Positions 1-8,880 of a DNA stretch of 64,000 bases are shown here, piece by piece. The notes beneath the pieces are model-generated. The model saw only the letters and a list, made by a program, of their open reading frames with translations. It ran no database searches and was not told where the DNA came from. Numbering within the stretch: position 1 is the stretch's first letter; the number at the start of each line of letters is the position of its first letter. The stretch is from JAGQVA01 sp033764335. GTDB taxonomy: Bacteria; Bacteroidota; Bacteroidia; J057. The position numbers and the translations under genes are program-made. The stretch is from assembly GCA_033764335.1 (NCBI GenBank), contig JANRJC010000020.1, positions 124,001 through 188,000 on the forward strand, in the 5' to 3' direction.

Positions 1-240
1 AATCGGCCCGCTAAACTGGCGAATGCCAATGACGGAAAGCACGATGTCCTGACCGGCCACGCCGGCATCAATTAGGGAGGGATACAATACATCGCCGGTA
101 ATCAGCGAAAGATTCGGATGCTGGACGGGGTAATCTTCCATATTACGGGCAAAGGCGGTCACTTCATGGCCTTTCTCCAGTGAGTATTCGACGAGCAACC
201 TTCCAGCCCTGCCTGTTGCTCCGATGACGAGAATTTTCAT
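1..240 (-). CDS. NAD(P)-binding (NmrA/SDR-like) protein, N-terminal part
   Basis: The first 80 residues of a protein whose 3' part lies outside the window. The N-terminus MKILVIGATGRAGRLLVEYS holds the dinucleotide-binding glycine motif GATGRAG right after the first beta strand, as in atypical short-chain dehydrogenases of the NmrA / NAD(P)H-binding type. The ATG at 240 is the natural start because it gives the first strand directly. The reaction cannot be told from this part: members include NADPH sensors, quinone reductases and epimerases. It lies 71 nt downstream of the BioD-like ATPase on the same strand. The family is fairly sure, the function is not. Confidence 0.8.
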   Translation of the reverse strand, partial: MKILVIGATGRAGRLLVEYSLEKGHEVTAFARNMEDYPVQHPNLSLITGDVLYPSLIDAGVAGQDIVLSVIGIRQFSGPI

Positions 241-311
241 GTAAAAATGTTCCTGTAATTTCCCGGTTAAATTTTGCGCTAAATAAACAAAAACCACTCA
301 TATAAAACCAG

Positions 312-1412
312 TTATACCCCGAGAGATTGCATAATCGGGGAAAGATTTATATGGCTTTTAAATAGTTCAATGGCTTTTCGGACTTTCCACGGTGTGCGAG
401 TATTGATTTTGACCTCAATTCGGGAGATTTTCATCACCACTTCGTAGGTATCCATCATGGAACGGAGAACGGGAATTTTATGTTTTTCAAAATACTCCAC
501 GTATTCTTCCGGGGGTTCCCCTTCGCCTGTAATGATAATTCCGCTGAGGGGGGATTCGTCGGTATCCATCAGACGGGTTACCTGCCAGAGTTTGCGAAGA
601 GCGTCATCGAGGCGTTTTACACTCACCACCAACAACTGATTGTTAAAATTTTTCAGTCGGGTCAGGTCTATAAGCGAACCTGCAATGATGTCTTTGACCT
701 TATTGTCCAGATAACCTTCGTTTTGAGTTACGGTTGCGCCAATCCCTTTTGCAATGGTGCGCATGATGATCAAACCCAGTTCTTCTTCGTAGGGCAAAAT
801 TCCCAGTAGCGGTATGCCTCGTTCGTTTAATACTTTCCCGACGTAATACTGGATTTTTTCGATTTTGGAAGGCATGGCTTTATTGACAATCACGCCGATA
901 ATCGGGATTTTTTTCTGTTCAAAAACCGACAAATTAAGATCCAGCGAGTCAATGGTTTTGCCGATGCCTGCTTCCACCACCATGATCAGTCCGGCGCGAA
1001 GAAGTTTGGCCACTTTTGCATTGGAAAGCCCCACAACACTTCCCACTCCCGGATGTCCGGTTCCTTCATAGACCATTACATCGTAGTTTTGGTTGAGGAT
1101 TTTGGAAGCCTTGAGGATGCGGTTCCCAAAATTGTACTGCCCCGGATTGTCAATATATGCCGTTGTAGCACCATCACCCAAAATCACCGGACTGTGCAAT
1201 TCCGGAACCAGGTCAAAACCCATAAAAGTCGAAAATAGCAGGGCATCCTTATCTGCCCGGCTGGGGCCTACGTCTATATACTGCTGCCCAACCGGTTTAC
1301 AATATCCTACATTTAGTCCCGTGTCCTTTAGCGTAGCCAGAAGTCCGAGCGTGGAAGTGGTTTTTCCTACATGCTGACTGGTAGCGGCAACATAAATCTG
1401 CTTGGAAAACAT
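312..1412 (-). CDS. BioD-like P-loop ATPase with DRTGG-like C-terminus
   Basis: A 366-residue cytoplasmic protein. Residues about 5-20 form the Walker A loop (ATSQHVGKTT), of the dethiobiotin synthetase / cobyrinic acid synthase fold. The first 210 residues look like the BioD-type domain also found at the N-terminus of long phosphotransacetylases (VNKAMPSKIEKI and GILPYEEEL strands). The following 150 residues look like the DRTGG regulatory domain of the same proteins. The phosphotransacetylase domain is absent, so this is probably a free-standing nucleotide-sensing protein rather than an acetate-pathway enzyme. It does not sit in a biotin operon, which argues against true BioD. The start ATG at 1412 is two residues before the first beta strand. 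Fold confident, role unknown. Confidence 0.75.
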   Translation of the reverse strand: MFSKQIYVAATSQHVGKTTSTLGLLATLKDTGLNVGYCKPVGQQYIDVGPSRADKDALLFSTFMGFDLVPELHSPVILGDGATTAYIDNPGQYNFGNRILKASKILNQNYDVMVYEGTGHPGVGSVVGLSNAKVAKLLRAGLIMVVEAGIGKTIDSLDLNLSVFEQKKIPIIGVIVNKAMPSKIEKIQYYVGKVLNERGIPLLGILPYEEELGLIIMRTIAKGIGATVTQNEGYLDNKVKDIIAGSLIDLTRLKNFNNQLLVVSVKRLDDALRKLWQVTRLMDTDESPLSGIIITGEGEPPEEYVEYFEKHKIPVLRSMMDTYEVVMKISRIEVKINTRTPWKVRKAIELFKSHINLSPIMQSLGV

Positions 1413-1431
1413 AGGATAAATGAGTTAAGAT

Positions 1432-2499
1432 TTATTTTTCGATGCTAAAAGCGTAAACCGTTGTGCTGCGAAAAACCTCTCCCGGCTTCAGGATCGTTGA
1501 AGGAAATCCGGGTTGATTGGGCGAATCGGGAAAATGTTGAGTTTCAAGGCAAAAACCCGCACGGTTTTGATAGGTAATGCCGTATTTCCCCGGCTTTCGG
1601 CCCTGAAGGTAGTTGGCAGTATAAAACTGCACTCCGGGTTCGGTGGTAAACACTTCCATCACACGGCCGCTTTGTTTTTCGACTACTTTGGCAACCGCTA
1701 CCAGCCCTTCGGACTGTCGGTTTACCACGTAATTGTGGTCATAACCATTGCCAAACCGGATTTGTTCATCGCTGCTGTTTATCCGCAAACCGATAGGCAT
1801 GGCATGGGAAAAATCGAGCGGGGAACCTTTCACCGGGCGAATTTCTCCGGTGGGAATCATTACCTCATTTACCGGGGTAAAATGATCGGCAAACAACTGA
1901 ATTTCGTGATCGAGAATGGAGGTAAGGCCACAGTCTTTGAGGTTGAAAAACGCATGGTTGGTCAGGTTGATTACGGTTGTTTTGTCGGTTACGGCTTCGT
2001 AATCAATTTTTAAAGCATTTTTGTTTGTCAATGTATAAGTCACTTTCACCGACAAATTTCCCGGATACCCCTCCTCGCCGTCTTTACTTGTATAACGAAG
2101 GATTACGCCCGAGCCATCTTCGTCGGAGAAGGGTTCGGCAGCCCATATTTTCTGATCAAACCCTTTCAGGCCGCCATGCAAATGATTGGGACCATTGTTG
2201 ACTGCAAGCGAATAGGTCTGCCCATTAAGACTAAACTGCCCTCGTGAAATACGGTTTCCATATCGGCCTATAATACAGCCGTAAAAAGGTCGCACCGCTT
2301 CTATATCCTCAAGATTGTCAAAGCCGAGTAAAACATCCCCGGAAAGTCCGTTTTTGTCAGGGACTTTCAGGGAGAGGAGGGTTCCGCCGAAATTGGTCAG
2401 GGTCAATTCCGCACCCAAATTATTGCTAAAATAAAATTGCAAGGCCTCCTGTCCGTCCCTGGTTTTACCGAAAGGCTGCATTTCACCGGATGTTTTCAT
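1432..2499 (-). CDS. galM: aldose 1-epimerase (mutarotase)
   Basis: Interconverts alpha and beta anomers of hexoses such as galactose and glucose. From the chosen start the protein has 355 residues, close to E. coli GalM. Visible family signatures are FYGCIIGRYGNRI, NHLHGG (H106, H108), TNHAFFNL with the catalytic acid H183, and FCLETQHFPDSP with the catalytic base E320. An in-frame ATG exists 63 nt further upstream (2562), but the added 21 residues do not resemble the family, and a TAnnTTTG-type box at 2521-2528 would lie inside them, so the ATG at 2499 is preferred. No signal peptide is seen, so it is cytoplasmic. It lies 19 nt upstream of the BioD-like gene and is divergent from the Tat oxidoreductase at 2618. 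Confidence 0.93.
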   Translation of the reverse strand: MKTSGEMQPFGKTRDGQEALQFYFSNNLGAELTLTNFGGTLLSLKVPDKNGLSGDVLLGFDNLEDIEAVRPFYGCIIGRYGNRISRGQFSLNGQTYSLAVNNGPNHLHGGLKGFDQKIWAAEPFSDEDGSGVILRYTSKDGEEGYPGNLSVKVTYTLTNKNALKIDYEAVTDKTTVINLTNHAFFNLKDCGLTSILDHEIQLFADHFTPVNEVMIPTGEIRPVKGSPLDFSHAMPIGLRINSSDEQIRFGNGYDHNYVVNRQSEGLVAVAKVVEKQSGRVMEVFTTEPGVQFYTANYLQGRKPGKYGITYQNRAGFCLETQHFPDSPNQPGFPSTILKPGEVFRSTTVYAFSIEK

Positions 2500-2520
2500 A
2501 TTTATAGGTTCCAAAGTTGG

Positions 2521-2528
2521 CAAATATA
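2521..2528 (-). promoter_or_regulatory. possible Bacteroidota -7 box for galM
   Basis: On the minus strand this reads TATATTTG, an exact match to the Bacteroidota -7 consensus TAnnTTTG, 21 nt before the chosen galM ATG. No good TTTG -33 element is found at the usual 17-23 nt spacing, so the call is tentative. Confidence 0.35.
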
Positions 2529-2617
2529 GAGAATCCCCTTTGTTTTCACATTTTATGTCCAAAGTCTTGTATTAAAAAATCACAATGTTTTTATTAGGAT
2601 AATTATTGAATAAACCC

Positions 2618-3868
2618 ATGAGCATCTCAAGAAGAAAATTTCTCGCAGATTCCGGAAAACTGATAGCGACCACCGGACTTTTATCGGGGGGATTCCAGGC
2701 CTTTGCTGACGAATATCCTTATCGTGCCTCTCTTCGGCAATACGGCCCCAGTGACACAATTCGCCTCGGCATTATCGGAACCGGCGGAAGAGGTATCAAC
2801 CTGATGGAATTGATGAGGGATATACCAGGCATGGAAATCGTAGCCTGTTGTGATATTCTTCCCTTCCGACTCGAAGAAGGACTGGCTCTCGCTGCCTCGG
2901 GCGCTAAAGGTTATAGCGATTACCGCAAAATGCTGGAAGATAATTCGCTCGATGCGATCATTGTTTCCGCCCCCCTGTATCTCCACTTTGAAATGGTGAA
3001 AAACTGCCTCGCAGCCGGGAAACATATCTACTGCGAAAAAACCATGACTTTTACCATTGAGGAAGCCAAAAAACTGGGAGAACTACTCCAGACACAGTCC
3101 ACCATTTTTCAAATAGGGTATCAGCACCGATACAACCCCATCTACAAAAAAGTCAATGATGTCATCCATGGCGATGAATTTGGCCCTTTGTCTCATATTG
3201 AATGTTATTGGAACCGAAACGGAAACTGGCGCAAACCGGTAGCCGATCCTCAATTCGAACGCATTATCAACTGGAGGATGTACAAAGAGTATTCCGGGGG
3301 CCTGATCGCAGAGTTATCTTCACACCAGATCAATATCGTAAACTGGATGCTGGATGCCCACCCGACCCGCATCATGGGCATGGGGGGAATTGATTACTGG
3401 CAGGACGGGCGGGAAACCTTCGACAATACCCATACCCTTTTCGAGTACCCTAATGGTGTAAAAGCCAGTTTTACCTGCCTGACCACCAACGAGGAAATGG
3501 GTTTCCAGATGAAATTTTACGGAAAAAATGCCTCTGTTAGAATCATACGTGCAGAAGGTTATCAGGCTACGGTGACCATAGAACCCCTTTACCTCAGCCA
3601 GTTTAAAACCGAGAAAAAAGTGGACGGGGTTTCTTCAGCCTCTCCTAAATGGGAAGCGGGAAAACCCATGCCTTTGTACCAAACCGAGCCGGGAAAGGAA
3701 GACAGTGGCCCCACCATTGAAGCACTGGCAGCTTTTGGGGCATGTATTCGGGAAAATAAAGAGCCAATTGTAGGCTACGAAAGCGGGAAAAAAAGCGCAA
3801 TTGCCGTTGCCCTCGCCAATATGGCCATTTCAACCGGAGAGGTCTTACAATGGAAAGACTATGACTAA
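2618..3868 (+). CDS. Gfo/Idh/MocA family oxidoreductase, Tat-exported
   Basis: A 416-residue NAD(P)-dependent sugar or cyclitol oxidoreductase of the Gfo/Idh/MocA family. The N-terminus has a Tat signal (SISRRKFLADSG, then a hydrophobic stretch, ending near FQAFA), so it should be exported folded with its cofactor. The Rossmann motif IGTGGRGIN follows. The usual EKP motif around the catalytic lysine is EKT here (CEKTMTFTIEEAK). The C-terminal alpha/beta domain contains YQHRYNPIYKK and the ELSSHQINIVNW helix. The ATG at 2618 is chosen over the TTG at 2606 because it starts directly before the Tat motif. Its stop overlaps the sulfatase start (ATGACTAA, 3861-3868), so the two are translationally coupled. 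Exported members often oxidise or eliminate at C3 of glycosides; the substrate here is unknown. Confidence 0.88.
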   Translation: MSISRRKFLADSGKLIATTGLLSGGFQAFADEYPYRASLRQYGPSDTIRLGIIGTGGRGINLMELMRDIPGMEIVACCDILPFRLEEGLALAASGAKGYSDYRKMLEDNSLDAIIVSAPLYLHFEMVKNCLAAGKHIYCEKTMTFTIEEAKKLGELLQTQSTIFQIGYQHRYNPIYKKVNDVIHGDEFGPLSHIECYWNRNGNWRKPVADPQFERIINWRMYKEYSGGLIAELSSHQINIVNWMLDAHPTRIMGMGGIDYWQDGRETFDNTHTLFEYPNGVKASFTCLTTNEEMGFQMKFYGKNASVRIIRAEGYQATVTIEPLYLSQFKTEKKVDGVSSASPKWEAGKPMPLYQTEPGKEDSGPTIEALAAFGACIRENKEPIVGYESGKKSAIAVALANMAISTGEVLQWKDYD

Positions 3869-5303
3869 ATTAAGCCTTTTGTTTACGGGCATAACGATTT
3901 GCCTGTATCTCTCCACAGGGTCATCTTGCAAGCCGATATCCCCACGGGAAAAAGGCCCGAACATTATTTTCATCCTCGCCGATGATCTTGGTTATGGAGA
4001 CCTGAGTTGTTATGGTCAGCAAAAATTTCAGACACCCCATCTGGATAAGCTGGCTGCGGAGGGCATGCTTTTTACACAGCATTATGCCGGGACGACCGTT
4101 TGTGCGCCTTCCCGTTCGGCGCTGATGACGGGTTTTCATACCGGTCATACCTTTATCCGGGGCAATAAGGAAGTACAGCCCGAAGGCCAGCACCCGTTGC
4201 CCGACAGTGCCTTTACGCTTGCCGAAATGCTCAAAACACGGGGATATGTTACAGGAGCTTTCGGAAAATGGGGCCTAGGTTTTCCGGGTTCGGAAGGCGA
4301 TCCCAACCGGCAGGGATTCGACGAATTTCTCGGTTATAACTGCCAGCGGCTGGCACATAGTTATTACCCACGGCACCTGTGGCACAACCAGAAAAAAGTA
4401 GAACTTCCGCAAAACGCCGGAACCGGGAAAAACCTCTATGCGCCGGACTATATTCACCGGAAAACCCTCGATTTTATTGAAAAGAATAAAGACACCACGT
4501 TTTTCCTTTTCGTGCCCAATGTCATTCCCCACGCCGAGTTGGTAACCCCCGACTCACTGATGTCAAAATTTCGCGGGAAATTTCTGCCTGAAAAGCCCTT
4601 TGAAGGAACAGACGAAGGCGAAAATTACCGCAACGGTCCTTATGCTTCGCAGGCGGAACCCCACGCAGCATTTGCCGCGATGATTTACCTCCTCGACAAA
4701 CAGGTAGGTGAAATCATGGCCAAACTCAAAGAAACCGGAATAGACGATAATACGCTGGTCATCTTCAGTTCGGACAACGGTCCCCATCTTGAAGCCGGAG
4801 CCGATCCTGACTATTTTGACAGTAACGGCCCGCTTAAGGGTTATAAACGTGATTTGTACGAGGGCGGAATACGAGTACCGATGATTGCCCGCTGGCCGGG
4901 AAAAATCCTTCCGGGAACTACTGCCGATCATGTTTCCGCCTTTTGGGACCTCATGCCTACCCTTGCCGACCTGACAAATGCCACCATTCCCGATTATTAT
5001 ACCGATGGGATTTCGTATTTACCTACTCTTTTAAGGCAGGGAAAACAACGGCAACATCGTTATCTCTATTGGGAGTTCCATGAAAAAAGCGGAAGGGTAG
5101 CGATTCGCAAAGGCAACTGGAAAGCGATAAAATACGATTACCTCAACCAGCCCGAAGCGCCCTTTGAACTTTATGACCTGAAGCAGGATGAGGGTGAAAC
5201 CCAAAATTTAGCTGCGAACTTCCCGGAAGTGCTTGCCGAAATGGAAAAAATCTTGAAAAAAGCACGCACTGACTCCGAAATTTTCAATTTTGGAGCGAGG
5301 TAG
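3861..5303 (+). CDS. sulfatase (formylglycine-dependent, arylsulfatase-type)
   Basis: A 480-residue type I sulfatase. The maturation motif CAPSRSALMTG begins at residue 81 (C81 is the residue converted to formylglycine) and follows the consensus CxPxRxxxxTG. Metal-binding residues are visible in FILADDLGYGDLSCYG near residue 40 and in FSSDNGPHLEAG. The N-terminus is hydrophobic and ends in TGSSC (C23), an imperfect lipobox, so it may be a periplasmic lipoprotein. It probably removes sulfate esters from marine-type polysaccharides; the sugar is not predictable. The ATG at 3861 overlaps the upstream oxidoreductase by 8 nt, whereas an earlier in-frame start at 3801 would lie deep in that gene and give a poor signal. 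Its stop codon lies inside the palindromic repeat 5300-5353. Confidence 0.93.
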   Translation: MTKLSLLFTGITICLYLSTGSSCKPISPREKGPNIIFILADDLGYGDLSCYGQQKFQTPHLDKLAAEGMLFTQHYAGTTVCAPSRSALMTGFHTGHTFIRGNKEVQPEGQHPLPDSAFTLAEMLKTRGYVTGAFGKWGLGFPGSEGDPNRQGFDEFLGYNCQRLAHSYYPRHLWHNQKKVELPQNAGTGKNLYAPDYIHRKTLDFIEKNKDTTFFLFVPNVIPHAELVTPDSLMSKFRGKFLPEKPFEGTDEGENYRNGPYASQAEPHAAFAAMIYLLDKQVGEIMAKLKETGIDDNTLVIFSSDNGPHLEAGADPDYFDSNGPLKGYKRDLYEGGIRVPMIARWPGKILPGTTADHVSAFWDLMPTLADLTNATIPDYYTDGISYLPTLLRQGKQRQHRYLYWEFHEKSGRVAIRKGNWKAIKYDYLNQPEAPFELYDLKQDEGETQNLAANFPEVLAEMEKILKKARTDSEIFNFGAR

Positions 5304-5353
5304 GGTCAGACCATGGTCTGGCTACCAGAGGTCAGACCATGGTCTGACCCTAC
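5300..5353. repeat. perfect 21-bp inverted repeat between convergent genes
   Basis: The left arm 5300-5320 (GTAGGGTCAGACCATGGTCTG) and the right arm 5333-5353 are exact reverse complements with a 12-nt loop. Each arm itself contains the palindrome CAGACCATGGTCTG. The repeat supplies the TAG stop of the sulfatase (5301-5303) and reaches the stop of the minus-strand amylase-family gene (5353-5355). It probably acts as a two-way transcription end. A related copy is at 30263-30291, so this looks like a dispersed palindromic (REP-like) element. Confidence 0.8.
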
Positions 5354-6735
5354 TATTTCCCGAGGAGGATAAGATAGGAATAAGCCCCCAGTTGAACTTC
5401 CGTTTCCACAATAAAATCGGTAAGGGTCATCACATTTTCCCAGGTCGTATTTTGTAAACCCGTCGGGATTGTAAAGTTTACCGGAAAGTTGCGCACATTG
5501 ACAAGGATTAAAAGCGTTTCGCCATTGAGCGATTTTTTCAGGCAAACGATGTCGTTGTGGGGATAAGAGGTATTGTTGCCTATCCGGGCGACCTCCGAAA
5601 CTGCATAAAACTGCAAGATTTTCTCATAAGCTTCACGCATAGCGGGGTTATTGTTCCAGTTAGTATTGGACTTGTTGAAAAACGGGACATTAGCGGCCGT
5701 ACCGACCTCTTGTCCGGCATAAATCAGCGGGACACCCCCGGTAAATATCGTAACGACAGAAGCTGCCAGCGCACCGTCCACACCCCCAAACAAAGTTATG
5801 GGTGTGGCGTCCCAGGCAGATTCATCATGATTCGTAGTAAACCGCACCCAATGTTTTCCTGCCGGGATATTATCATACTCGTTATTATGAGAGGTAAAAA
5901 TTTTATTTACAGGTTGATTTTTAAAAACATCTTTTATTCCCCCGTAAAATTCCCATCCAAAATTCAAATCAAAACCTGCATCAAAGTGATCGGCGCGGGT
6001 TCCTTCGGCAAAAAGTATGAATTCCCGGTTGGGGATTACCGCTAGCGAGTCGAAAGCCTGTTTCCAAAAATCGAAAGGCACTCCGTCAGCAAAATCACAT
6101 CGAAACCCGTCTATATTTGCCTCATACGCCCAATATTTCATTGCATCAATCATGGCTTCGCGCATTTTGACATTGTCATAGTTTAAGTCTGCTACGTCTT
6201 GCCAATTTGTTCCCGAGGGATGGATAATATTCCCCAAAGCATCCTGCGTGTACCAATTTCGGTTTGTAATCCAGGGATTATCCCAAGCTGTATGGTTGGC
6301 CACCCAATCCATGATGACGGCTATTCCTCTTGCGTGTGCCTCGTCCGTCAGTTTTCTTAAATCGTCTCGCGAACCGAACTCTGCGCCCACCGATTTATAG
6401 TCTTTTATGGAATAGGGAGAATTTACGGAATTGATTTCCCCAATGGGATGGATGGGCATAAGCCAGATTACATTTACGCCTAAATCCCGGATATTGTCCA
6501 ATCGTGCTGTGACGCCCTGCAAGTTTCCACCGGGGCTAAAAGCCCTTAAATTGACTTCATACATGACAATATCCTGGGTAGCAGGTATTTCCTGAAACGG
6601 TGTCCCGTATTGTTTATAGGTTATGACCGGTTCGGGTTCTACAATCGGGCCATTCTCTTTACAGCCTCCTGCAAATACGACTAAACCTATAACAGCCGCC
6701 TTAACGTACCATTGGATCACATTTTTCAATTCCAT
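5353..6735 (-). CDS. alpha-amylase family (GH13) lipoprotein
   Basis: A 460-residue lipoprotein with a GH13 (beta/alpha)8 barrel acting on alpha-glucans or maltooligosaccharides. The signal ends in the lipobox FAGGC with the lipidated C25. The four GH13 regions are visible: MDWVANHTA, GFRCDFAD with nucleophile D214, FILFAEG with acid/base E244, and TTNHDES with D304. A short beta domain closes the C-terminus. It is convergent with the sulfatase and shares the palindromic repeat as 3' border. No starch-utilisation SusC/D pair lies nearby. GH13 is certain; the exact specificity is not. Confidence 0.92.
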   Translation of the reverse strand: MELKNVIQWYVKAAVIGLVVFAGGCKENGPIVEPEPVITYKQYGTPFQEIPATQDIVMYEVNLRAFSPGGNLQGVTARLDNIRDLGVNVIWLMPIHPIGEINSVNSPYSIKDYKSVGAEFGSRDDLRKLTDEAHARGIAVIMDWVANHTAWDNPWITNRNWYTQDALGNIIHPSGTNWQDVADLNYDNVKMREAMIDAMKYWAYEANIDGFRCDFADGVPFDFWKQAFDSLAVIPNREFILFAEGTRADHFDAGFDLNFGWEFYGGIKDVFKNQPVNKIFTSHNNEYDNIPAGKHWVRFTTNHDESAWDATPITLFGGVDGALAASVVTIFTGGVPLIYAGQEVGTAANVPFFNKSNTNWNNNPAMREAYEKILQFYAVSEVARIGNNTSYPHNDIVCLKKSLNGETLLILVNVRNFPVNFTIPTGLQNTTWENVMTLTDFIVETEVQLGAYSYLILLGK

Positions 6736-6801
6736 TTTCGATTTTCCTTACTTTCGCTGTACGAGGACACAATAATAGATTTAGCCGGAGTCAGGTCATG
6801 A

Positions 6802-7440
6802 TCAGATACTGCCAGCTTTTTGAATCTGGCGGATATAAGCCGTAAGTTTCTGCGGACTCAGCCCCAGAAATTCAGCGATGGAATCTTTTGCGATACCCGC
6901 TTTGAGCATTTTTTCGACCGCTGACTTTCTTTCATTTTCAATTTTCCGTTGCGCTTCGGCGGCTTTTTGTCGGGCAATTCTTTTTTGTTTTGCTTCGGCC
7001 TTCTGCCGGATTTCTTCAACTTTCCGACGGGTTTCCGCCTCCTTCTGCTGGATTTCTTCAACCTTCCGCCGAGCTTCGGCCTCCTTCTGACGGGCTTCCT
7101 CGATTTTCTGACGGGCTTCCGTCCAAGCCTCTTCCCGACCCTTTCGGATCAACTGCATCGCCGGGGAGTCTGCAAACTCCCCTACTTCTCGTGAGAGGTT
7201 ATACATACTTTCCATGATTTTACTTAGTTCTGTATTCGATCCATGCAGTAAATATACGATAATTGTCTCCCAATAGGTATCTTCGGGGGTTTCTTTTTTC
7301 CCTACAGCCAAACCGACTACAATGCCAGCCCGGCTTCTTATACACAATTCCGGAAGCAAAAATGATGAATATTGCCGCCTTAATAATTTGACAGTATCAA
7401 AATAAACTCTCAAATTATGAATCTGTTGTCTTATACATCT
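6802..7440 (-). pseudogene. decayed coiled-coil gene, C-terminal part (Rpn/PD-(D/E)XK transposase-like)
   Basis: The open frame continues to 7752, but everything above about 7440 is antisense to the Gfo/Idh/MocA gene at 7457, so only the lower part can be genuine. It has three parts: a stretch like the middle of Rpn-type proteins (ETPEDTYWETIIVYLLHG), a highly charged coiled coil made of repeated ARRKVEEIQQKEAE-like heptads, and a C-terminal helix pair (MLKAGIAKDSIAEFLGLS) typical of Bacteroidota recombination-promoting nuclease / putative transposase proteins. The nuclease domain is missing. An internal ATG at 7215 could still give a 137-residue protein. Truncated remnant is the best reading; the family assignment is from pattern memory and moderate. 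Confidence 0.5.
7008..7091 (-). repeat. two imperfect 42-bp tandem units in the coiled coil
   Basis: 7008-7049 and 7050-7091 are nearly identical 42-nt units, each beginning GGATTTCTTCAAC on the plus strand. They code on the minus strand for 14-residue (two-heptad) units of the coiled coil. This points to recent length change by slippage. Confidence 0.7.
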
Positions 7441-7456
7441 AACTATTACTAATATT

Positions 7457-8860
7457 ATGCAATCAAACGTTTCCCGCCGAAAATTTCTAACTTCTGTAAG
7501 CATGCTCGCGGCAGGCAGTATGATGCCGCTCCCGGCATGGGGCTTTGGCCTGGGACAGAAAAAATTACGGATTGTTCTCGTTGGAACTGGTGTAAGGGGG
7601 ATTTCCTTCTGGGGTAAAAGACTGGTAGAGCAATATTCAGATCTGCTTGAATTTGTCGGCCTTTGCGACATTAACCCCGGCAGAGTTGTTTTCGCCAAAG
7701 AATACATGAAGGTAACCTGCCCGACTTTTACGAATTTTGAGGAAATGCTCAATCAGACAAAACCGGATCTGATTATTGTCACCACAAAAGATTCCACGCA
7801 TCACCACTTTATCATCAAAGGGTTGGAAATGGGCTATGATGTCCTCACCGAAAAACCACTGACCACCGATGAGTTTAAATGTCAGGCCATACTTGATGCA
7901 GAACGCCTCTCCGGACGCAATCTGATCGTCGGTTTTAACTATCGCTGGAGTCCCTATATCACCAAAGTCAAGGAATTGCTGGCTTCCGGCAGCATTGGAA
8001 AGGTCACTTCCGTGGACTTCCATTGGTACCTCAATACCTATCACGGGGCATCTTATTTCCGCCGCTGGCATGGACAAACCGAATCAAGCGGTTCGCTTTG
8101 GGTACACAAGGCTACTCACCATTTTGACCTGCTCAACTGGTGGCTGGATTCCGATCCCAAAGAAGTACACGCCTACGGCTCACTGGAAAAATACGGGAGC
8201 AATGGCCCTTTCCGCGGCGAAAACTGCCGTACCTGCGACCATAAAAAAGAGTGTAAATTTTATTGGGACATTACCAAAGATGAACACTCCATGCGGCTGT
8301 ATGTGGACCATGAAAAACATGACGGTTATATCCGAGACAACTGCCTTTTCCGCCATGAAATTAATATCTACGACAAAATGTCGGCGCAAATTGTCTATGC
8401 CAACAATGTAGTAGCCAACTACTCACTCACCACTTATTCACCTTTTGAAGGATGGCGAATCTCTTTCCACGGTACCGAAGGATACCTGGAAGCCTGGCTG
8501 GATTTCCCCTGGATGGGTGGCGAAAACCTCGACCAGGAATCTCTCCACCAAGCGGAAATGAATCAGGCCAAACAGGAGGAAATGGATTTTGAACCCATTA
8601 TTCTGCACAAAAGCTGGAATAAGTTTGAAACCGTCAAAGTTCCTGTCGTCAGAAGTGGACATGGCGGTGGCGACGAACGCCTCCACGACAAAATTTTCAA
8701 AAATCCGGACGCTCCCGACCCCTATCGCCACGCCGCAGGCTCTCGCGATGGAGCAATGTCTATTCTGATTGGCATTGCCGCCCGGAAAAGTATTGAGTCG
8801 GGCCGACCGATTCGCATCGCAGAGCTTACCGATCTCGAACCACGAGCCGTAAGATTATAA
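7457..8860 (+). CDS. Gfo/Idh/MocA family oxidoreductase with four-Cys insert, Tat-exported
   Basis: A 467-residue exported NAD(P)-dependent oxidoreductase. A Tat signal (VSRRKFLTSVSML, ending near PAWGFG) precedes the Rossmann motif VGTGVRGISFWG, and the catalytic-lysine motif is TEKPLTTDE. GFNYRWSPYI and HKATHHFDLLNWWLD belong to the substrate domain. Unlike the two sister genes it carries an insert with C257, C260, C266 and C296 (CX2CX5CX29C), which could bind zinc or another metal. It is followed after 20 nt by another Tat-type family member, so the two probably form an operon and act on the same periplasmic glycoside or cyclitol. The ATG at 7457 directly precedes the Tat motif. Confidence 0.88.
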   Translation: MQSNVSRRKFLTSVSMLAAGSMMPLPAWGFGLGQKKLRIVLVGTGVRGISFWGKRLVEQYSDLLEFVGLCDINPGRVVFAKEYMKVTCPTFTNFEEMLNQTKPDLIIVTTKDSTHHHFIIKGLEMGYDVLTEKPLTTDEFKCQAILDAERLSGRNLIVGFNYRWSPYITKVKELLASGSIGKVTSVDFHWYLNTYHGASYFRRWHGQTESSGSLWVHKATHHFDLLNWWLDSDPKEVHAYGSLEKYGSNGPFRGENCRTCDHKKECKFYWDITKDEHSMRLYVDHEKHDGYIRDNCLFRHEINIYDKMSAQIVYANNVVANYSLTTYSPFEGWRISFHGTEGYLEAWLDFPWMGGENLDQESLHQAEMNQAKQEEMDFEPIILHKSWNKFETVKVPVVRSGHGGGDERLHDKIFKNPDAPDPYRHAAGSRDGAMSILIGIAARKSIESGRPIRIAELTDLEPRAVRL

Positions 8861-8880
8861 AAAGGAATAAATTAATTATT

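Noticed and set aside
6785..6815. Possible third copy of the CAGACCATG palindrome (GTCAGGTCATGATCAGATACT)
   Set aside because: Only the CATGATC core and scattered bases agree; the flanking GTAGGG/CCCTAC arms are absent.
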